The notes beneath the pieces were generated by a model. It made no database searches, was not told the DNA's origin, and was given only the letters and a program-made list of their open reading frames with translations. A program made the translations under genes and the position numbers. From Valencia hispanica (lineage: Eukaryota > Chordata > Actinopteri > Cyprinodontiformes > Valenciidae), in the NCBI GenBank assembly GCA_963556495.2, contig OY747713.1, positions 53,392,328-53,456,327 on the forward strand: a stretch of 64,000 nt of DNA, written 5' to 3'. Each line of letters opens with the position of its first letter. Position 1 is the stretch's first letter. Below are positions 60,855 to 64,000 of the stretch, piece after piece.

Positions 60855-63739
60855 TAAATTTAGTGAAATGTCTTTATTTGGTTTTAGGCATGTTGGAATA
60901 AAAAAAAATCAAAAGATATTACAGACATTCAGATACAACAGGTTATTTTCATACAGAAACCGACAAGTTTGAAAAGAATTAAATGTTTGAGACTCAAAAG
61001 ACCTGCCATGCCCTTCCCAACACTGCATGGTGTATTTCTTCTTTTAATTCCTACTTTATTGTCCCACAAAATAATAAACCCCCCACTTTGAAAAGCTTTA
61101 GCTTAAACTAAAAAATGGGACATCTAACGACAATGAGATCTAAAAAACAAAAAACATTGGAGAAAATGTTGTCATGTTACATTTCAGTTAACCAAATGGG
61201 CAAACATTTTTAATCTAGTTTTTATTAAATTTTATACTTTATGGGGACGTTTGGATCCAGTTTAATATGTTTTATTAAACATAAGTTTTTGAAAAGCTGA
61301 AATGAAAGTGAGGGGACACTCTACAACAGCTTAGCTGTAAATAAATCAATTTCTGCACAAAGCTATGTTGTTCAGATAATGTAACTTAGATATTGTTTTT
61401 TTACTCTACAATACAAGTACTAAACTTTAAACTTTCTTTTTTTTTTACTTTTTCTTTCAAAACATTTTTTGAAGACATGTATGGACCAAATCCACTTTTG
61501 GAGAATTGTGGGGGGAAAACATGAAAAAATATTGTTTTTTTTCATAAGGCTTCTTTAAAAGCAAACTGTATATAAAATATATAAAATATTTAAATATTGG
61601 TTCTGGAAATGTAAAATGGCAACACATTTTTTGGGGAGTCTATGCTTTTTTATAGGTGATTCTTTATGAAGTTTTATTCGAAAAATGTGTGACATAAATG
61701 AAAATCATTTAGATTTTATCATAATAACTGCAAAGTTTCTATACTAACCATCAATGACAAGATCCATTTAATGTAATATATTGATCACAGATTTATCCAA
61801 TCAGAAAAAGAAGCCTTACAACTTCTGAATGAGATGAATGCACTGAATGCAACTACCTAAAGCTCCTAATTCTTATTGTAAATTAAATGTCGTCATTAGG
61901 ACCACTAATACTTGAAGAGGATACAGTCTGTTGAGTTGAATTTCATGAGAAAAATATGCTACTGAAAGTTTTATGTCAAAATCAACATAATGAATATATT
62001 TAAAGCTACATGAATCTTTAAATCTGAAAATGACCTGTGTCTTACCTTTAGGATAAGGGAGGTTTGGTTAATGTCACAGTTCTGTGTAGTTATAAAAAAA
62101 TCAACTCCATTGGTCTCTAGTAAATATGTATTTTTGTCTTTTTATGTATTCCAAAGGCCAAGAGCTGGTCAAAGTGTTACAATTTAAAGCTTTAGTGAGC
62201 AAAAGGTTACATCAGTAAATTTTAGACATGTGGCAGGATAATTAAAGCTTTGTTTCTTACAGACACCAGCTGCCACTTTCTACTTTTCTACAATTATCTA
62301 ACTTTATATAGCTATTTTACTGTCTTTCACTTTCTGGTTCTTCATGACAAAAAAAAGTGTTCCAGTTTTAAATTATCTGTCTCTGGAAATGTACAAATAA
62401 TACAACCAGTCTTTTTTAGGCAAATTTACAACAAAACAAGTAGAATCGCAAATCAATAAAAGCAAACATTACTGCAAAGATATTCAGTGCAAGGCAAAAG
62501 AAACAGAAGAATCCGCTAAAATTAAGTGTACATGGAAAAGAACCATTTCAAAAACAAGCAACATTATTTTTAATTTAAACAAACTACTGTAACTGCTACA
62601 CTACATACTACAAACATACAATTTTTGAGTTATATACTTTTTGGTTTCACATTGATCTAACAGCTCTTTCAGTTATTTAACATATGAACTGAGGCAAGCA
62701 GGCCTTATATTCACTGTTCTGCATAACCTCAGACACTTACAAATGGCAAAATAAAACCCTGAGGCCTTTGAAAACTTGAGTCCCTAATCTGCAGTTGATT
62801 TGAGATACTGAAAATTAGTTTTCCTTAGTGAATGCACAACCAAGATATATCTTGGTGAGTTAGTGGCATTTATTTGGTTTGCTTTGTTTTCTTTGGCAAA
62901 CTACGAAACTTACCAACTACCTCTGTTCTTAGAAACAAATCCTTCTGCAACTTTGCTGCCCTCAAGGTTTATCTACTTGAGCCGTTAATGCATAATATTC
63001 TTATATGCATCATTATGTGCTTGGGATAGGAGAACATGTGAAAGTAAAGGCCTTGAATGGTCAAAAATTATAGTTATTTGGTTGGAAGTTATTCGGGACA
63101 GAAAAATATTTGGCAAACATTCAACACCTTTAAACCTAATTCTTCCTTTTTGTGCTGAAGTAGGTCCAACATCTTAACATTTGGTCACTCTTAAAAAGGC
63201 AAAATGTTTGAATCAACAAAAAAACAAAAAGAACTGGTCCATGTTTGGGGATTCACCTGGAATAATTTTAAAACTAATTGTTTCAAAAATATTCCATAAG
63301 AAATCAAAGGTAAGGAAACCAAAATCCGAGTTCATTTGGGTTAGGTTCTATTAAAGCACTCATGGAAACAGTAGGTGACCCCATTCAAACACAGACAACC
63401 TAAAACTGAAAGGAAATGTATATATCTGATGGCAAACCCAAAGAAATATAAAGAAATCCAATCTAAAGTTTAGATCTTTGGATAACATCAAGCTTGGTTT
63501 TTATTGCTCTTTTTTGGAAAGGCCTTCATGGTCAAACACAGTCTTTGCTCATGCGATCTGATAAATTTCACCATAAAACTTATTGAGGTGCACAGTCACT
63601 GAGGTCTCAGGTAGGCTGTTTGAAATCAGTAACAGCAGTTTCCCAGTGGTGCCTCAAATATCCCAACGGGCATAGCCTTGCCATGCCAACAAGTTTATGA
63701 AGACAAAAAAAAAGAAATGGAATAATTAAATTGTTGTCT
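60855..63739 (-). other. candidate 3' UTR of a minus-strand gene
   Basis: Strongly AT-rich, free of the transposon debris that fills the rest of the window. On the minus strand an AATAAA lies at 60878-60873 (complement of tctttatttgg), a plausible poly-A signal near the lower border. Open frames from another gene lie directly upstream on that strand. Assignment is inferred. Confidence 0.4.
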
Positions 63740-64000
63740 TCAATGTTTCTCAGAGCACCATTGATTATCCATGTTTTCCATGCCATAGGACAACTGCTGA
63801 AGCCTTTTGCAGAACCGGTTAGAAGAGTCAGTGAAGGTGATGGAAATATCAGCCCTCCTGGCTTGAACAAGGGGTTGCAAAGGTCATCTTCTTGTGCAAT
63901 AAGGCTTTGGGCTTTTTTGGGAAACACTCCAACAAGTACAGTATGTTCTTCATGTTATTCATCCACTCTGGACAGGATTTGTGACTGACTGACATGACAC
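63740..64000 (-). pseudogene. candidate C-terminal coding exon, unidentified, frame broken or spliced
   Basis: From the window edge the minus strand has an open frame (63998-63849) with CPEWMNNMKNILYLLECFPK. A second frame, ending at TGA 63742-63740, reads ISITFTDSSNRFCKRLQQLS and YGMENMDNQWC. Their composition looks protein-like, and the frames are offset by one base around a ggg at 63852-63856. Either an acceptor (ccag at 63861-63858) opens a last exon, or one base is wrong or lost. I do not recognise the protein. Confidence 0.35.

Overview
The window is nuclear DNA of a teleost fish, read from its introns, its single recognisable host gene and its transposons (fish-type L2 and Rex1-like LINEs, Tc1-like and hAT DNA elements, tRNA-derived SINEs, gypsy relics). 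There is no operon, no ribosome-binding site, no CRISPR array and no intact tRNA or rRNA gene.

The host gene is gatad2b (p66-beta, a NuRD subunit) on the + strand, at about 23907-40438. Ten coding exons join in frame, all with GT/AG boundaries, into a predicted protein of 649 residues. It carries the MBD2/3-binding coiled coil (exon 3) and the GATA-type zinc finger (exon 7). The 5' UTR exon lies outside what I can identify, because the start codon sits one base after a splice acceptor. The 3' UTR is probably long. At the far right, AT-rich sequence (60.9-63.7 kb) and short minus-strand open frames look like the 3' end of an unidentified minus-strand gene.

Layout. 1-5.0 kb: a Rex1-like LINE broken by a candidate solo LTR (itself holding a Tc1-like deletion copy) and a SINE, then a hAT derivative with a BED-finger exon. 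6.8-17.0 kb: one gypsy relic split by a nest of L2-A, hAT and L2-A copies, with rearranged and inverted L2 pieces. 17.0-22.8 kb: head-to-head L2-B copies, a second copy of the same hAT family, an unnamed repeat, another LINE and an L2 ORF1 piece with an SGNH-esterase signature. 23.9-40.4 kb: gatad2b, with an L2-A 3' fragment, a Tc1/mariner relic, an L2 tail, SINE and MITE fragments and a complete Tc1-like element (337-residue transposase) in introns. 42.1-45.0 kb: an inverted repeat of about 310 bp per arm whose centre holds an L2-B copy. 45-51.5 kb: candidate long 3' UTR or intergenic sequence with a SINE and an old L2. 51.5-60 kb: two close Rex1-like copies, a Tc1-like element split by L2-C, and an L2-C split by a small solo LTR.

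The strongest observations are structural: nested insertions with exact target-site duplications, an in-window empty site for one hAT element, two hAT deletion derivatives that each keep the BED finger, the inverted repeat beside gatad2b, and a full-length Tc1-like transposase inside a gatad2b intron. L2-A, L2-B and L2-C are labels used only here for three L2 subfamilies distinguished by their 3' tails.
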